Shown: positions 47,035 to 59,358, counted from the stretch's first letter. The stretch: 64,000 nucleotides of DNA from Rugalucina vietnamica (GCA_964017185.1 OZ024871.1:26636488-26700487); one strand, 5' to 3'. Translations and numbers: made by a program. Notes: generated by a model not told the origin, from the letters alone.

Positions 47035-47100
<66 letters not shown>
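46912..47100. repeat. CT microsatellites with shared spacer, unit C
   Basis: CT runs at about 46914-46990 and 47038-47099, separated by CCTTCCATTGAAAAGG spacer sequence. Reverse frame is repeat translation (ER-rich). Confidence 0.93.
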
Positions 47101-47102
<2 letters not shown>

Positions 47103-49387
47103 ATACCGCAGAATCTCTGCCAATTCAGCTATACCATATCGAATTGATGGTGACCAAGATACCTCCACCATAAACAAATGATTTCTTTTATCAGATGTCA
47201 TTCGCCAATTGATTGAGCTTAGTTTCTTTCCACACAGAATTTCTTAGACCGGATTAAATCTATACGATTACTTCTTTTTTATGTTTTAACTTTCATCTTT
47301 TACTCTTTTGTACTTAATCTGCAATGAGCGGAATATGTTATATGAATGCTTATGCTAAAACTAACATAGTCATCAAATGTTTTAATGCATGGCAAGTAGA
47401 CGCGTTCTTTTTCACCAATGCCCTGGATGAACCTCATAAATCGATTAAGTTTAGTTTCCTTAGACACCGAATTAAAGTTTCAAACCGGATTTAATCTATA
47501 CGATTCCATCAATAGTATTGTTCCAAACGTTGATCTGAGTTGCGTTAGGTAAACCATGGTTGTTGTGCATTTGCGAAAGCTATAACGTAGTACTCGATCG
47601 TGCGATCACAAAGACTAATCACATCATTTTTACGCTGCTTAAAGAGTTGATGCCTAATTATTTTTTCAACAATGTAAGCACACAGTTATATTCAGCGTAT
47701 CATTTTCTTTCAAAATATCAAAGGAGAATTACAATTGTTGGTTGTTTGTTGGTGTTTGTTGGGATTTCTTTGCAAGATTTCGATTATTGATATTCACTTA
47801 AGCCTGGTTTCCACGTGCAATTTTTTCTTTTATGAAGATTATTTGTCACAGAAACTTTGGCAATGAGTTTGTGTTCACACACAGCAAAGATAACTTAAAT
47901 TATTAGCCCGCTCACCTTTGTCACCGATATTTGACAATGACACATCGCCACAGAATTGAGTTTACACGAGCATATTTTTCTGCGACAAACCTACTTTTAT
48001 CAAAGGAAAATGTCCGTGAAAACCAAGCTTAAAAACTAAATAATCCTGAAAACAGACAAACAAAAATAGGTCACAGTAATAGACGTTTCATGACGAAAGA
48101 AACGATTAGAAATGGAAGGGTGTAAAAAAACAACAACAAATTTCCGTTAATCTACACACTGATATATATCCGAAAGGCCAAGCTTTATGCCACCTTCTAT
48201 GGTCCTATATTTCGGTTTGTATCGTATTCGATTGAACGGTGAGAGTAATTTCATAATTTAACATAAAAGAGTACCAGAAAACTATGTCTTACGAATTCAT
48301 TCGGTTCACGTCATTTATGACCGCGCAACACCCAGTGACGGCTGTGTGCCAATTAACGAGACAGTTCTTAGACGAATCGGAAGTTATATTTTCTGCCTAT
48401 TAGATTCTTAATGGTGAAAGCAAGCAATGATCATTTAAAACAAAACTGATATATGAATAGTAGGTTTCAAACAAAATGTGTCTGGTGAAGACATATTTTC
48501 GTTGTAGGCCCGAATAAGTAGGCAATGGTTATCTAAAGAATCTAAAGACATGCAAGCAGAAGAAATGTCAAACCAAAGCAGGTATGCAACGGTTATTGTT
48601 GGCGGACAAATGTGAAAGTGTGTGCAGTGTATATTGTGAGTTTGATGCTAACGTCATTTATTGTTGGGCGTTATTCGTCGCAGTTACTTTAATTAACTTA
48701 TCAATACAACTATGACTATGTGGTTAAACTTCTAACAAATTTGATATTACTAACCGTTTCAAGGTGGTCTTTCTTTATTACAATTATTTCTATTTCTTCA
48801 TTATTTATGGATAAATATATCGTTATGATACATTGAGGGAAAGTACTGCTCGCTCGTTTGACCAAGCAGTATTCTTTGTACCAGAACTTATTGTTGTATT
48901 TCTTCCTTTGGTAAACAGATTGAGTGTTAGGAATGTGACTTCACATTTTTATTTACTTTTCTAAATTCATAACCAAAGTTTAGATTCAATAGTATTTTAA
49001 CTAACTTTGAAAAATGGCTCAAATTTGAAGATAATATAGCCAATCCCTTTTCTCATTAATGTTTTTGCTGCTCTTAAATGATCTCGATTTCACTTTTTAT
49101 TCGTTGTCACAATAATTTCATTTGGAATATGAGAATTATTTGGTGGCATTGCTTCTGAAACAAAACTTGATAACAAATATTGGTGCATCTAGCCACATTA
49201 TACTACAAGTTTCTTTAACGTTTTACACGTATACGTCTAGTGCAATTTTATGTGTCTCAGGTGTGTCTGACAAATAAGCAAAATAAATGCTGATGACGTT
49301 TCTGTTGAATGTGCAGTTCATTTACCAGACGATCAGTAAATCATTTCAAGGTCATTCATATGTAACTCAATAGATTCTGATTTTATC

Positions 49388-49619
49388 TGAGCCGCATCAT
49401 GAAAAAACCAACATTGTGGTTTCCGATAGGTCTACTGTACACAGCCGTGCAAGCACAGAAGATTGATAGAGGCTGAAAAGTTTTGATTTAAAACGTAGAC
49501 AAAAAGTACTGTCCATGTAGCGAAAGAAAAGGCGCTGTTCAGCTTCGCAGTTACCGCGAAGCTGATCTTCGCCTTTGTTTTCGCACAAGCAAATTTTAGT
49601 TTTCTCATGACGCGGCTCA
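49388..49619 (+). mobile_element. family B foldback element, unit C
   Basis: Same insertion as in A and B. The ends are best kept here: TGAGCCGCATCATGAAAAAA and TTTTCTCATGACGCGGCTCA. Confidence 0.88.
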
Positions 49620-51204
49620 TTTTCAAAAGACAGACTACTTCATACATGTGATACATCTTGGAAGCCGGATAGGGAGATTTGCATTCCCAAATAGGGAGAA
49701 AGATTCAATAAAGAAGGAAATTCTTGTGATTTAGTAGAGAGATCTGAAATTTTAAAAAGGGAGATGTATAAGAAAATTCTGGAATTCCAAAAAGGGAGAT
49801 TTGGGTCAAAAATAGAGAGATACCTCCGAAATAGGAAGATATGACATGTATAACTACTTATTTTGTTCGTGATCAGTTATATGTGTTCATGTGTCGTTTT
49901 AGCTGACAAACTCATATTATGATCGCTATGATCCCTCCCCCCGAGGACCGTGTAGCTTGCACGCGTTTTGCGCTGTTGTTCTCATTGACACATCGTTTGT
50001 CTTTCTCAGATAACTCAACGATTGTTCATATTATTTGTAGCTAGGCGCTGACATAATAAATTTTCAAAGTCTACATGTCACATATGTATGTGTTTATTTC
50101 AAGTTAATTTCATGTTGCATAAAACTACTAGTAATTATTACATTTATACAGTTCGTGCAATTGGATGTTTAAAACAGTCCTTAAAATGAATAACGTTTCA
50201 GAAAAAAATCCTGTTTAGAAGCCACATTGAGCTCAACTGTTTAAACAATGATCATGATTTTGCCATAAATTCTTGGACCACCAACTTCAAGCAATACACA
50301 AGTTATTTCAAGTATTAAAAGGCTGTATATCATATTTAATAAGCAAGCAACAATAGCAACAATCGCATCGGAACTTGTCTTTAAAAGTCTATTATTCATC
50401 TACTGGGTAACAATCAGCTCATTTGTTATAAATGCTTACATTCCGACATGTTTTCCTGGAGTGTTATAACTCCCTAGTCAATAGACAATATAACAAGAGC
50501 CAAAACGACTGATGGAATACTTGACTGTTAGATTGATTTGGATTAAGGCAAGCGCATTACATTTACTTTTTGTATTGGATCTGATACATTTTCTGGCTGT
50601 ATCCAGTCCAAGTTTGACTTATCAATTACTTTAATCTTGAAGTTTAATATACTTTATTTTTCTTGGTCATCAACAAATATTATATTTTGTTTTGTATTTC
50701 TTTTACGTAAGTTACAGCTTGCATGTAGCTAGCGCTGACATAATAATTTTTCACAATCTACATGTCACACATGTGTTCATTTCAAGATAATATTATGTTG
50801 CTTTTTCTTAATGAGTGACAATATAAATTTAATTACATATTTGTTGTCAGACATGACTCAGGTGGATTCAACAGCTGGTAATTACCCAGATACATGTACC
50901 ATTGCGACAATATTAATGATAAAGTAATACAACATAGGTTATCAAAATTAAAAAAAAATAGATTTTGGTTAAACTTCTATCCGTCTAAAATTATTCCCAA
51001 TGTCTTGTCATAAGCACGAGATCCTCCTTTATCAATTGTGCGCGCTACTGCGTGGCTTACTAGATGCTCGCTGGAGCCCATTTGTATCCGGACGTAAAGT
51101 ACTAAGCCTGGATCACTGTATTTGTTGTACAGCTGATGCCAGCCTGGGCCAAATGCAGAACAAGAGTATTATTCTTAGCAGTTATTTGCTGCATGAATCT
51201 GAAT

Positions 51205-51434
51205 TCATTTTAGCCTGACGTCCTTTTTGTGGAACATAGGCAAACAGTATAGCCCCAGATGTGACGCCGCAGAACGCTTAGAAGATTTTGCCCATCTGGA
51301 ATTATTCTGTTTGCTTAGAAGATTTTCATCGAAAAATGTAACAAAAATTCAAAATTACTTTTAATGCCCCTAAAAATGACAGCGGACTCATCCAAATGAT
51401 AACGATGGGAAAAACATTCGTCTTAAATGGGTTA
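51205..51434. mobile_element. unclassified insertion specific to unit C
   Basis: Units A and B pass from GCTGCATGAATCT to AAGGTCAC with only a few bases between (near 27540 and 38530). Unit C has about 230 extra bases starting TCATTTTAGCCTGACGTCC. I see no clear inverted ends or coding frame. Confidence 0.6.
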
Positions 51435-51769
51435 TATTAAGGTCACATTAAAATCGTTTCCCTTGGCTTTCTTATCCATCACCACAAGTTTCCCATTATA
51501 TATTATGTATTGGTGTTTTGTTGTCCCTACAGGTTTGTGCGATTTCCTGCTTTTATCCTCATATGATATTAAACTTTCTAATGCTTCTTAGATTGAATTA
51601 AGTCATGATTTAGGAGGATGCGTTTCGAATCTGATACATTGATTGCCGCATTTGACAGTTATATCAGGATCATGTCGTGCAAATGTAGCATGCAGATTTA
51701 CATGTACCACATCATGTCTTTTGTTTCATTCGAACTCGGATGCTTGATTTGGCTTCAGACTTCCTGTAG

Positions 51770-52170
51770 GTATTTCCTAACATTTTGCCATTTGATCTGC
51801 CGAGTTTTATGTTGTACAAGGGATGTACCATGCATCAGTTCAGGTAGCAAGCGCTTTCCAGCAAATATACAAAGAAAGCTTGGCTACTCCCGAGTCTATT
51901 CATAGCCTAAGATTGCTGTTGTTTGAACAAAAACGACATTTGGATGGTTATTTGTACCAGCAATAATTGGATGAGGCGTATGATCTTGTGTGGCTCCTTT
52001 CTCATCAACAGTGAATGTCAAGTGAGATTATCTTTCACATTGCACTTTACCAGAATCTTCTCTGGTTCTGTAAAGTAGTATTAATTCCTGATGATGGGTT
52101 TACCATGCTGGATTTCCTTTCGAAGGACGCGCCTCGACTTGCGGGCATCTTCCAGTAATTTACACAAAAC
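51770..52170 (+). pseudogene. decayed exons of an unrecognised protein, unit C copy
   Basis: After CTTCCTGTAG, one frame reads (with one early 2-base loss) VASAFQQIYKESLATPES then SLRLLLFEQKRHLDGYLYQQ, an in-frame TAA, and DEAYDLVWLLSHQQ before TGA (52012-52014). This is the longest continuous stretch of the ancestral frame in the three units. The second exon-like piece (about 52124-52150) has lost 9-11 internal bases. Unrecognised; non-functional as it stands. Confidence 0.52.
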
Positions 52171-54193
52171 TGTCTAAAGTTAGAGGCTGACTCTTAGGTC
52201 GAATCCAAAAGAAACATTATATACTAGCATTCGTATGTAGTTCCATATAGGCTAAATAACTGTTTGAAGATGAATCCTCAGTGACCTTTTCTATAGCTAT
52301 CGCGAATAAATTTATATAATTATATTCATACCAGACACATTTGTTATGGTCACCTTCAGATAAAAGCTATCAAGATTGTATCAGGAGGACTACTTGAATT
52401 AATTTGCAAAAAGGCTAAAATATGGCTGAAAATGTAATCAAAATATACCGTTGCAAGGCTACAGCGTTGTAGATTAATAATTATTGTTTATTTGTTGCAT
52501 CCAAACGAGATTAGATGGTCAAAGCAGTTTTTGTTTTCGTTGAAGTGGTGAATAGGCTAAAATAATTTTTCCCTGTGGACAAGCTTGGAATTTTACACGT
52601 AAAATTAGTTATTCTCAATGACGTGATTATATTCCAGTGATTAAAGAACATCGTCGGTTAAGGCGCGAGACGACCTTAAAACTCAAGTAAGAAAGGGTCA
52701 ACTTTTCAGATCAATAATTTAGGACTGAACTGAGCGTTTATACCTGCTTTCGTTTATAAAACAATTTGGTTGATTGAAAGCTATAGCTGTAGTGCAAATT
52801 AATATTTTCACACACTACCCAATTTTTTTGCAATACTGAACCATAGTACTTTCGATTGATTTACATGGGTTTGCCAAAAGTGCTTTTCGAGCAAACTGAT
52901 ATGGGCTTGCTTCATCGACAAACTTGTTTACTAAATTTTTAATCAACATCATGCAACTATATACTTTCGATCGATCCGTTCTGGAAACGTCGTCCTAAAA
53001 CTGGCCCATTTGTGAGAAATCATGCCTATTTGTGGAAATACTTTATTGAACCGACCAAAATATGGGAATCAGCCTATTAGCATTTGGCTGAACCGGCCTA
53101 GTTGTCTGTCCTACATATTGGTCAACACAAGTCAACCACTTTCGCATATTACAAGTCCGCCACTTCCATGCCTCTCTGATAGTTTTGCACAGCTCGGGTT
53201 TTGCCGAGCCTCACAACACTCTGAGAAGGCATATTTTTCTCAATTATTTTTCTTCACTGACTTTTCAAAAGCATCAAATTTCGCCACAGTATAGAAATTA
53301 CGAGTTACTTCCAGAACGAGAGGCATTAAATCTAAAATATAAAAATAAATCTAGACATGTTTACTTAAATTCAACGGCATGATGATATGCATAAATAAGT
53401 TTCAGTAGTATATGATATTATGGGCTTGGCCACTGTTGGCTCAATGGTGATTCTCGTTTTGATTTTCAGTGCTGTTATTTCATATCATTTGGTGCTACGA
53501 GGCAACTTGCACATTTCATCACCATAATGCATCATGGTACATTTTGTTATTAATTTGTAATTATGTATAAAGACATTACTTTCTTTAGGTATTATCTAAT
53601 GCTTCAAACTTTGTGTTAGGTTCCATCGTGTCCTCCTATGTACATTACAGACCATTCTAATGTAGCGCTTTGTTGTGCCTTGGTGTCACAGCTTAGTGGC
53701 TGTGCTGTCTTCTCCACTTTTCTGTCTAGTTTATATCCATTAAAATTTTCTTTGCTTTTTAAGTTGGTAAATTTGTATCATCAAAGCATAATTTTGACTA
53801 CGACAATGTATGAATCAAATTAAATGACGATGTCAAACAAAACGGAGGAAATAATTTTACTGTATGTATAAGACATTATCAAAGCCAATTTTGTTAATCC
53901 AGACAAAATCTGTTACAATATCATATCAAATTAAGATGTATGCAATGAGACGTTTCAAATGTCTTGCGCATGAACGAATTTCACAAAGATGTCTTAAGCA
54001 AGTCGTCTAGAATTGATTTAATTTTAATTCCTCGACAACATCTGTTTCATAAGTATTTACGAGTGAAAAAATATGAGATCGAATATAACCGAGATTTTAA
54101 CCCATATATAACGAATCAGCTTGCCCAGCTCATTGGCATGTGGGTGAGCCAACTTTCACGTTTCATATTAAGGGATGTGTATCATAAGAGGGA

Positions 54194-54294
54194 TCAAACA
54201 TGATTTTTCATTCATCAACATTCGCTTGGGCCCGATGGGAATGTTGAAAACCGAGGGCCTAGGGAATGTTCATGAATGACAAAATCATGTTTGA
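54194..54294. repeat. 101-bp imperfect inverted repeat at the end of unit C
   Basis: TCAAACATGATTTTTCATTC at the left pairs with GAATGACAAAATCATGTTTGA-like sequence at the right. Inner GGGCCC/GGGCCT and GGAATGTT blocks also pair. It sits exactly where homology to units A and B ends. Confidence 0.8.
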
Positions 54295-55430
54295 AGGCTA
54301 TTATTGCATAACTTCTTCAAGAACGAAAGCAATATTGACGCACTATATTTTATAGCCTCGTCACATTTTCATACGCGTGAAAGCTTTCATTTTTATACTC
54401 GGTTACTCATAATAAGCGCGTGTATTGTGTGGCGCCCGGTTGAGAGCATACAGAAAAGCCGCACATTGATAATAACACGCGAATTCATCGCTTTTGACTA
54501 CAGCAGTACGCGCCAAATATCATGTGACACTGGTATGTTGCAATTATGTTCGATGGAATGCTTTAAGCAAACACTGATAATCTGCACGGATTCACGTCCC
54601 AGGCTATAATGTTTGTATTTACAGTAATCTTCATACTATAACGCGCCCACAGTAAAATATATCATGTTACCATTGTCAACCATAAATTGCGCTCTATGAA
54701 ACATATATTAATGTTAGGGCTACATTTCTGTGCCATTTTAAATATTTTAAATTTATGTATCATGAAACATGTTGAATGCGGCTCTGATCTACCGATTAAA
54801 CATCACGTTTTCGTTACAAATTGCATGAAGTCTAAAACCACACACATTTCATAAATGATTGATGGACGTACATGTCGTTTTCACAACCTTGTTGTGGCAA
54901 TTTTTTCCATACATGTATACATTACATACAATGGTATGCTGTAGATTTCTAGAACGCGTCCGTGATTGCGGGCAATAGTAAACCTGTCTTTGGGTCTCCG
55001 ACCAAGTCTGACAAAATACAGTAAATTTTCAACGATTAAACAAGGAGAAAGATTGTTCTTTCATTCTTTAAAATCCTTATTAAAATATCATATAAATAAG
55101 AAACTTAAATTGCAGATCTCAACGACTCTGTCCAAATACGTTTGCCTGGAGATTTTACATAATGTAAAATATGACTTGCTAATTGGATTTATTATATTTT
55201 ACCCAGACTCCAAGAAATGGGATTGTTCCTAATGTGAAGTAAAATTATAGTTTAATTATGTAAATACATCATTTTATTCCGTTATATTATTTCATGATTT
55301 TAACTATGTCATGAGAAATCATGTTGTTGATTTTTTTCATACGCGAAAACAAACCCGCGCATCAGCTGTGATTATGATTAGATCAGATCAGCATACTTAG
55401 GCGGCTTGGTTTTCTTCTATGTGCCGTGAT
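54295..55430. other. no supported gene
   Basis: Unique sequence. A 101-codon frame at 54304-54609 shows no domain, signal or repeat and lacks support. 54960-55020 has weak similarity to the right half of family B (CCGACCAAGTCTGACAAAA). Confidence 0.45.
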
Positions 55431-55437
55431 TGTGTTA

Positions 55438-55520
55438 GTCCCTGGTCATTGCTTGATTGTAATCTTCTTTGTCTGCTACTTACAAAGCGCTCTATCCACT
55501 GAGTCACTGGACTATATGTA
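55438..55520 (-). repeat. tRNA-derived SINE head, degenerate
   Basis: On the minus strand TGACTCAGTGGATAGAGCG fits a pol III A box (TRGYNNAGYGG; 55496-55506). A box-B-like GATTACAATC follows about 30 bp later (55455-55464). The stem cannot be closed well, so it is not a working tRNA gene. The body of the SINE is not clear. Confidence 0.5.
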
Positions 55521-55922
55521 CGCATTGTAACATATTCTACTTCGTTTGATATTGCCTCAACGTGAATATGTGAGGAACATATATATATGGACAAAAAGTG
55601 TTTAGGATGCAGTTTAATACTATGGCTTGTCATAGATGCTTTCAGAATATCTTCTTTAGAATCGACATAGCATACTGTACGATTATGTATTTTATCAACA
55701 TAACTAATCAAAAACATAATATGGCAAGGCATTCACATCGCTTTACACATTTCACCTCGAATACTCTCGGAATCATCCCAATTTGATATTACTGAATTTA
55801 TTATATAAAAGAAAACCACTGTCATCAAAATGGTATCACATTGTTTATACATATGCTCAAATATTTTCTTGGTTACTTTAACGGTACGGAGATGGCGCCA
55901 TGGTGCTGGCCTTCATGATAAC

Positions 55923-55963
55923 TGCGCATGCTCAGTAACAGGCAGTCTGAGCTGGCTATATAA
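55923..55963 (+). promoter_or_regulatory. candidate core promoter (NRF1-like site and TATA box)
   Basis: TGCGCATGCTC (55923-55933) resembles an NRF1 site. TATATAA at 55957-55963 lies about 165 bp upstream of a good ATG context at 56130. Initiation would be expected near 55985-55995. Inference from motifs only. Confidence 0.35.
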
Positions 55964-56129
55964 CCGTAAGTCTATCACAGTCTATCAATACGTTCGGAGC
56001 GACAATATTTAGCATTGTACAAACAAACTTTGGTCTGTTCAAAATTATGTTAGTGCTCCAGCAACCACGTGACTTTCTGTCCGCCATGGTAGTCACAATA
56101 CACTCTCATTAGAGGCAGCTAACAGAGTA

Positions 56130-56185
56130 ATGGGCGATATAACTATCAGCTACGATTCTCAAAGAAACGGACTATTAGAAAACGG
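56130..56185 (+). CDS. candidate first coding exon, unknown protein
   Basis: ATG in the context GAGTAATGG (G at -3 and +4) opens 18 codons plus two bases, MGDITISYDSQRNGLLEN, and meets GGGTAAGA, a strong 5' splice site. A TATA box lies upstream. No second exon could be found in the remaining 7.8 kb, which is largely transposon debris. The gene may continue outside the window, or this may be a chance match. I do not recognise the protein. A second ATG with a nearby GGTAGG donor-like site at about 56571 stops after five codons. Confidence 0.3.
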
Positions 56186-56189
56186 GTAA

Positions 56190-57131
56190 GATTACAGTCT
56201 TTAATTCCAGTTTTAAAGCAGTAATTGTGCTAGAATGAGAAGTATCTGCATCATTGATGGCACGATTTGAAAACATGATGTATGTATTGCTGTCTGTCTT
56301 ATCATGCTCTAACCGAAATGAGTTTCATTATAAATGCAAATCTCAGTTTTCATTACAGTTGTAAAAATTGATACGTATTTGTTCCACTGTTTGCAGTTTG
56401 GTTTAAATTATTATAAATCGAGGGTAGAGAAATAGCTGCTCACTCGGCTTGCCATATGTTCTCTTTGATCATTGATTGCACAAGTTCCTGATCTCTGCTC
56501 GCATTAAAAGTTTCGAATATATGCCGACATTATGCAAGATGCAAGTTTAGAGCACGTGACTATACAACAACAGCAATGGCGGATTATGACTAAAAATTCT
56601 ATGATAAAGGTAGGATTTTTCTTTGTTAATATCTGATTTGCCATTTTGTAATTATGTCGTATCAAAGTTAATTTTGGTTCCGTCTTGCGTTAACTAAATA
56701 GATTTAACAAGACAATGCTGGTCACGGGTAGGCGACAATAAACAATGCGTCCACTGTAGATCTGTTACCATAGGAAAGCAAACTAGATTAATCTAGCACA
56801 CACAAGCATAGTAAATAATTAATGTGAGTAACACCTTTTTATATCTGAATATGGTATGCATGTCTTAAAGTCTAGATAATTATTGCCTATGGGATTCGGT
56901 ACTTTTCTTTGCAGTGAATGTTAAGTAGCTGGTCAATATCAGACACTGGAATGATTGGATGTTCATTCAAAGTTGTTGTTTTTTTTTCCTTTGGTCGCTT
57001 GTGGTTAACTGGGACCAATAATGGCACCAACAGTCAATATTATATAGCTTACAGTATTATATATATTTTATTACATAAGTAGCCATGGTTATATTTTTAT
57101 AATAAGAATTCGCGACGGTCATGTTCCATGT
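56190..57131. other. no supported gene
   Basis: If the exon at 56130 is real this would be intron. About 56425-56520 has faint similarity to family C (AAATAGCTGCTCACTCGGCT). Nothing else recognised. Confidence 0.45.
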
Positions 57132-57736
57132 GTTTTATCTGACCAAAGACGACATACCATTACGAAAACTTGCCCATGCAATATACAGAGATTTTTTGAG
57201 CTTTAAAAATTGAAAATTTTCAGCTGAAAGAATAGATATACCCCTGCATACCCCAGTTTTACTATATAAAAGTGGGGTATAAGGGGGTATTCATTGCACG
57301 GACATGTTATCCTGATACACTTTGGTCATGTCAGAATGTATGAGATGCCTGATCCTGTCTCCTGGATAATATTTATATGAGATTTGGAATCAGATTATAC
57401 TGACAAAGTGTTGGAATATCTATGGATACAAATTGCACCTCTCTTGTAGCTGATTTTTATACTACTACGAAAAAGATTTCATGGATTCTCTTAACCATCA
57501 CAATCAAGCTGATGTTACCGAGGCTTTAAATTCGAAATTTGACTTCCAGGTGAAGAACATTGACAACCCTTATTTTGAAGACATTGTCAACCAAATTTAT
57601 CCACCTGAACTAAAGATGAATAAAGCTAATAACACATATTATACCGAAGCCCCATTTTTAGATTTACATCTTTCTGTTGCAAATGGATTTGTTCCATCCG
57701 TAAAATTTATGATAAGCGCGTTGACCTTGATTTTGA
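57132..57736 (+). pseudogene. reverse transcriptase pseudogene, first part
   Basis: Matches the enzyme at 41565-42020. CACTTTGGTCATGTCAGAAT, the AATTGCACCTCTC motif B region, ATGGATTCTCTTAACCATCA, the NIDNPYFE stretch and EAPFLDLHLSVANGF are all recognisable. Small deletions have destroyed motif B and the YLDD site. Interrupted by a family A element at 57159-57316 and, on the right, by the element at 57737. Confidence 0.88.
57159..57316 (+). mobile_element. family A element lacking the central hairpin
   Basis: Begins ATTACGAAAACTTGCCCATG and ends CACGGACATGTTATCCTGAT, but passes from CAGCTGAAAG straight to ATACCCC, so the hairpin is deleted. It lies in the reverse transcriptase pseudogene, with ATAC on both sides (57154-57157 and 57315-57318) matching a single ATAC in the intact gene. 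Confidence 0.88.
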
Positions 57737-58946
57737 GGGGGGGGGGGGGATTTAATACTTGTCATTTGCTTGATTACCCTTCCCGTGACTTACAGTGAGA
57801 ATGTTGTTTATATGTGATGAAAGCTTTATTTTTCTGATCGTAATCGCATTCTAAAGTAGGGTACAGTAATGACACTGCGTTGTTTTCCAGTTCATATACA
57901 ATATGCAAGTATAGAAAATGCTATATCATTCGCAACACTATATAGATGCCCATTTCTCTTTTACACATAAACTTGCCATTCATATGAGCATCAGAAAACA
58001 CATTTGTAGAATGTATTCACCTTTACTTTATAGAATTATCGCCCCTGCTTTGTGACGTCATAATACTTTGAATATACGCCATTTAAAATCACTGCACAGG
58101 ATACGCCTTTCAATATTTTCAGATTTTTCAAATTGGATTGTATGGTAAAAAGATCAAATTTATGGTTATCATAATTTGGTCTTAAATGGATATTCGCTGT
58201 AAATTGCTAAACTGGCAATTTAACATTTACGCCAGGTTTATGGTGAATCAGGCGCACAGTTTCTAGGACATCTGTTCGTCTCTATCGTAACAGAATTCGA
58301 TTGAAAAGGTCAACCAAAACGCTTTTCAAACATATCAAATAAATAGATTTTTGGAAGTTGTAGTGGTATTAGCACATGATTACATTGTGGTATGGACGCT
58401 TCTTAAAAAGGAATTTCGTGTTATTTTTCAAAATGTTACAACTTTAGAGGATAAACAATCCGAAACTTGTATCGATGGAAATAGCGAAAATCTGACACAA
58501 ACCACTATTAACAGTTTGGATTAGTCTGGAAATGAAATTATGAGGCTCTGAAACTTCTATTTGGACGTTCTCTCATTTTACAATTCATAACAAACAGGCG
58601 CAGTGCTATGCTTACAGATCTCGTAAAAGTTGCAATCATAGTTATGTTTTAGGAAAATAACTTTTCGCCTATGTGTTAGCAAGGTAATGATGACTCCACA
58701 AGTATGAAATCGTTCTTCTTACCGTTTTCACGTTGGGACTGGCTGTAGTACGTGCATGCAGTGCCATAACGGTCCCCCTGTTTAGAGACTCAGTTTGCAA
58801 TCATGATTAATTGTATCATCCTAAAATGGTTGGGTGATTTCAATATCGCAAAGAACCTATTTATAACTACCTAGTAATTTTCTACTGGCACAGATGCTGG
58901 TTTAGGAGAAAACGAGTCGATGACAAGAATTAACAAACACCCCGCG
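57737..58946. mobile_element. 1.2-kb TIR element splitting the RT pseudogene
   Basis: The left end after a G run reads GATTTAATACTTGTCATTTG. The right end, inverted, reads GTTTGTTAATTCTTGTCATC, an imperfect inverted repeat of about 30 bp. The pseudogene resumes at TAGTAAAAACTTTTCATG (58947), matching TAGTAAATTTTCCG in the intact gene. No transposase frame. Confidence 0.75.
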
Positions 58947-59358
58947 TAGTAAAAACTTTTCATGTTTTTGTATGGTGATGTTCTTCGCCGTGCTTCTTAT
59001 GGTGTATACATTTCGCAACTTATTAGGTTTGCTAGAGACTGCAGTCATGTTACGGACTTCAACGCGCGAAATAAATATTTATCAAGCAGCGCTATTGGAA
59101 TCATAAAACAGATGATTTCAAATTGAATGTTGAGTTAAGGACGCTTTTACTTGAGGGCATTTCGTACCAGAATTTTATGGTGACTTGGTTTATTTTAAGA
59201 CACTTGTAGGAAGGAATTATTTTTCTTTTCAGTTTAGAGAAAAAATCATTATTCGTTGCATACGTATAGGATATAACTTAAATATAAACTTAAACTGTAA
59301 AATATGAAGCAACAGTCTACTTGCTTAGTTTTAACCCGATTACGGTTGATAACTATGA
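58947..59358 (+). pseudogene. reverse transcriptase pseudogene, second part
   Basis: Matches 42018-42460: CCGTGCTTCTTATGGTGTAT, CGCAACTTATTAGGTTTGCT, GACTTCAACGCGCGAAATAA and the terminal GTTGATAACTATG. Several frameshifts. Together with 57132-57736 it is an old copy of the element at 41026. Confidence 0.88.

Larger units (their letters stand above)
44861..54190 (+). repeat. tandem duplicated unit C (~9.3 kb, truncated at right)
   Basis: Colinear with A and B from the GTAGTTTTATATAATACATG block to the sequence equal to about 30780 of unit A, where homology stops at an inverted repeat (54194). It lacks the foldback shared by A and B and carries its own insertions (45631, 51205). No gene beyond the decayed exons. 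Confidence 0.87.

Noticed and set aside
54304-54609. 101-codon frame
   Set aside because: No domain, no homologous copy in the window, no splice or promoter context. Length is within chance for this sequence.
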